Origin: Veillonella dispar
GTDB taxonomy: Bacteria; Bacillota; Negativicutes; Veillonellales; Veillonellaceae
Length of the DNA stretch: 64,000 nucleotides
Direction of reading: 5' to 3'
Assembly: GCF_900637515.1 (NCBI RefSeq)
Contig: NZ_LR134375.1
Coordinates: forward strand, 1,474,501 to 1,538,500
The notes beneath the pieces were generated by a model. It did no database searches, had not been told where the DNA came from, and saw only the letters and a program-made list of their open reading frames with translations. Below, in pieces: positions 63,300 through 64,000 of this stretch (the stretch's first letter is position 1; every line of letters begins with the position of its first letter). Made by a program: the position numbers and the translations under genes.

Positions 63300-64000
63300 A
63301 TGACAGAAGTACCTAGAGTCTTAACAATTCAAGACATGAGCTCCATCGGCCGTTGTGCCCTAACCGTTATGATTCCAATCATCAGCGCTATGCGTTGCCA
63401 AGCGGTTCCATTGGCAACAGCTGTATTGAGTAATCACTTAGAATATCCACACTACGAGTTTGTAGATTTATCGGCACATATGAGAGATTTTATGGACTGC
63501 TGGGATAAAAACGAAATCGACTTTCACGCTATTGTAAGTGGTTTCTTGGCATCACCAGAACAAATTCATCTCGTGGAAGAAGCCATCGATCGTTTCGGTA
63601 ATAAGGGACAAATGATTATCGTCGATCCAGCTATGGCGGATGATGGTCGCCTCTATTCTATTTATACACCTGATATGGTAGTAGCTATGCGCCAACTTGT
63701 TTCCAAGGCTCATATTGTAAAGCCTAATTACACGGAGGCTTGTTTCTTATTAGATATTCCATTTTCTACAGATCCTATTAGCGATGATGAATTGCGTGAT
63801 CGTTGCAAAAGGCTGTACCAAATGGGGCCTGACATGGTTATCATGACCAGCGTACCATCGGAAACGCATGCGGTTATCGCTGTCTATGATGGGCCAACTG
63901 ATTATTTAAAAACTTATGATATTCCTCTTATCCCTGTGAAAGCTACAGGAACTGGGGATATCTTTACTGCTGTATTATCCGGTGCAGTAATGAGGGGATA
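63300..64000 (+). CDS. Pyridoxal/pyridoxine kinase family protein, 3' end cut by window edge
   Basis: The first 233 codons of a PfkB/ribokinase-like kinase of the pyridoxal kinase type; the family is about 280-290 long. Recognisable parts are IQDMSSIGRCALTV at the start, VDPAMADDGRLY, KPNYTEAC, and the catalytic-site motif GTGDIFTAVLSGA. The enzyme phosphorylates pyridoxal, pyridoxine or pyridoxamine to give PLP, the cofactor of the ornithine decarboxylase in this window. A hydroxymethylpyrimidine kinase role is less likely. The ATG at 63300 has GGAGG 5 nt upstream. Confidence 0.85.
   Translation, partial: MTEVPRVLTIQDMSSIGRCALTVMIPIISAMRCQAVPLATAVLSNHLEYPHYEFVDLSAHMRDFMDCWDKNEIDFHAIVSGFLASPEQIHLVEEAIDRFGNKGQMIIVDPAMADDGRLYSIYTPDMVVAMRQLVSKAHIVKPNYTEACFLLDIPFSTDPISDDELRDRCKRLYQMGPDMVIMTSVPSETHAVIAVYDGPTDYLKTYDIPLIPVKATGTGDIFTAVLSGAVMRG

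Overview
The window reads as chromosomal DNA from a diderm Firmicute of the Negativicutes, very probably Veillonella. It is AT-rich with strong AGGAGG-type ribosome binding sites and several TTG/GTG starts. A lipid A / outer-membrane gene cluster (lpxB, lpxI, lpxA, lpxC, lpxD, bamA, tamB, an Mla-type transporter, tolC) lies beside gene orders typical of Bacillus and Clostridium (murA-mreB; divIC-S1 protein-tilS-hpt-ftsH; lysS, greA, dus, coaX, birA; folE-P-B-K). Almost every gene is on the minus strand, so transcription runs from high to low coordinates. Only thrE and the partial kinase at the right edge are on the plus strand.

1-25.4 kb, envelope biogenesis. From right to left: an AMIN/phosphodiester-glycosidase-like protein; a promoter-led operon encoding a small secreted lipoyl-like protein, an S55 (SpoIVB-like) peptidase, MlaE, MlaF, a long MlaD and TolC, ended by a UUCG-loop terminator; then tamB; bamA, three OmpH/Skp-like proteins, lpxD and an lpxL-type acyltransferase; then lpxC-fabZ-lpxA under its own promoter; then lpxI-lpxB-msbA, cut by the left edge. 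Together they make lipid A, flip it, insert outer-membrane proteins and move phospholipids between the membranes.

25.5-41.4 kb, cell wall and housekeeping. mreB (with an unusual basic N-terminal extension) follows murA. Next come serS-tal-glpX, a cation diffusion facilitator, guanine deaminase beside the remnant of a purine permease, ornithine decarboxylase, lysS, greA, dusB, coaX and birA. The birA promoter carries a near-perfect palindrome.

41.6-54.7 kb. thrE (plus strand) converges on ftsH across a bidirectional terminator. Then hpt, tilS, ppx/gppA, an S1-domain protein, divIC, an L-2-hydroxyacid dehydrogenase, a small membrane protein, an orphan membrane-anchored protein, the folate genes folE-folP-folB-folK, and an ABC-F ATPase.

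54.8-64 kb. A frameshifted M20 amidohydrolase is followed by a seven-gene peptide-uptake operon (oppB, C, D, F, a class A beta-lactamase-like hydrolase, oppA, and an LD-carboxypeptidase), which looks like a murein-peptide recycling unit. A divergent pyridoxal-kinase-family gene runs off the right edge. I saw no tRNA or rRNA gene, CRISPR array, prophage or insertion sequence. Intergenic spaces are short and mostly hold hairpin terminators and promoters.
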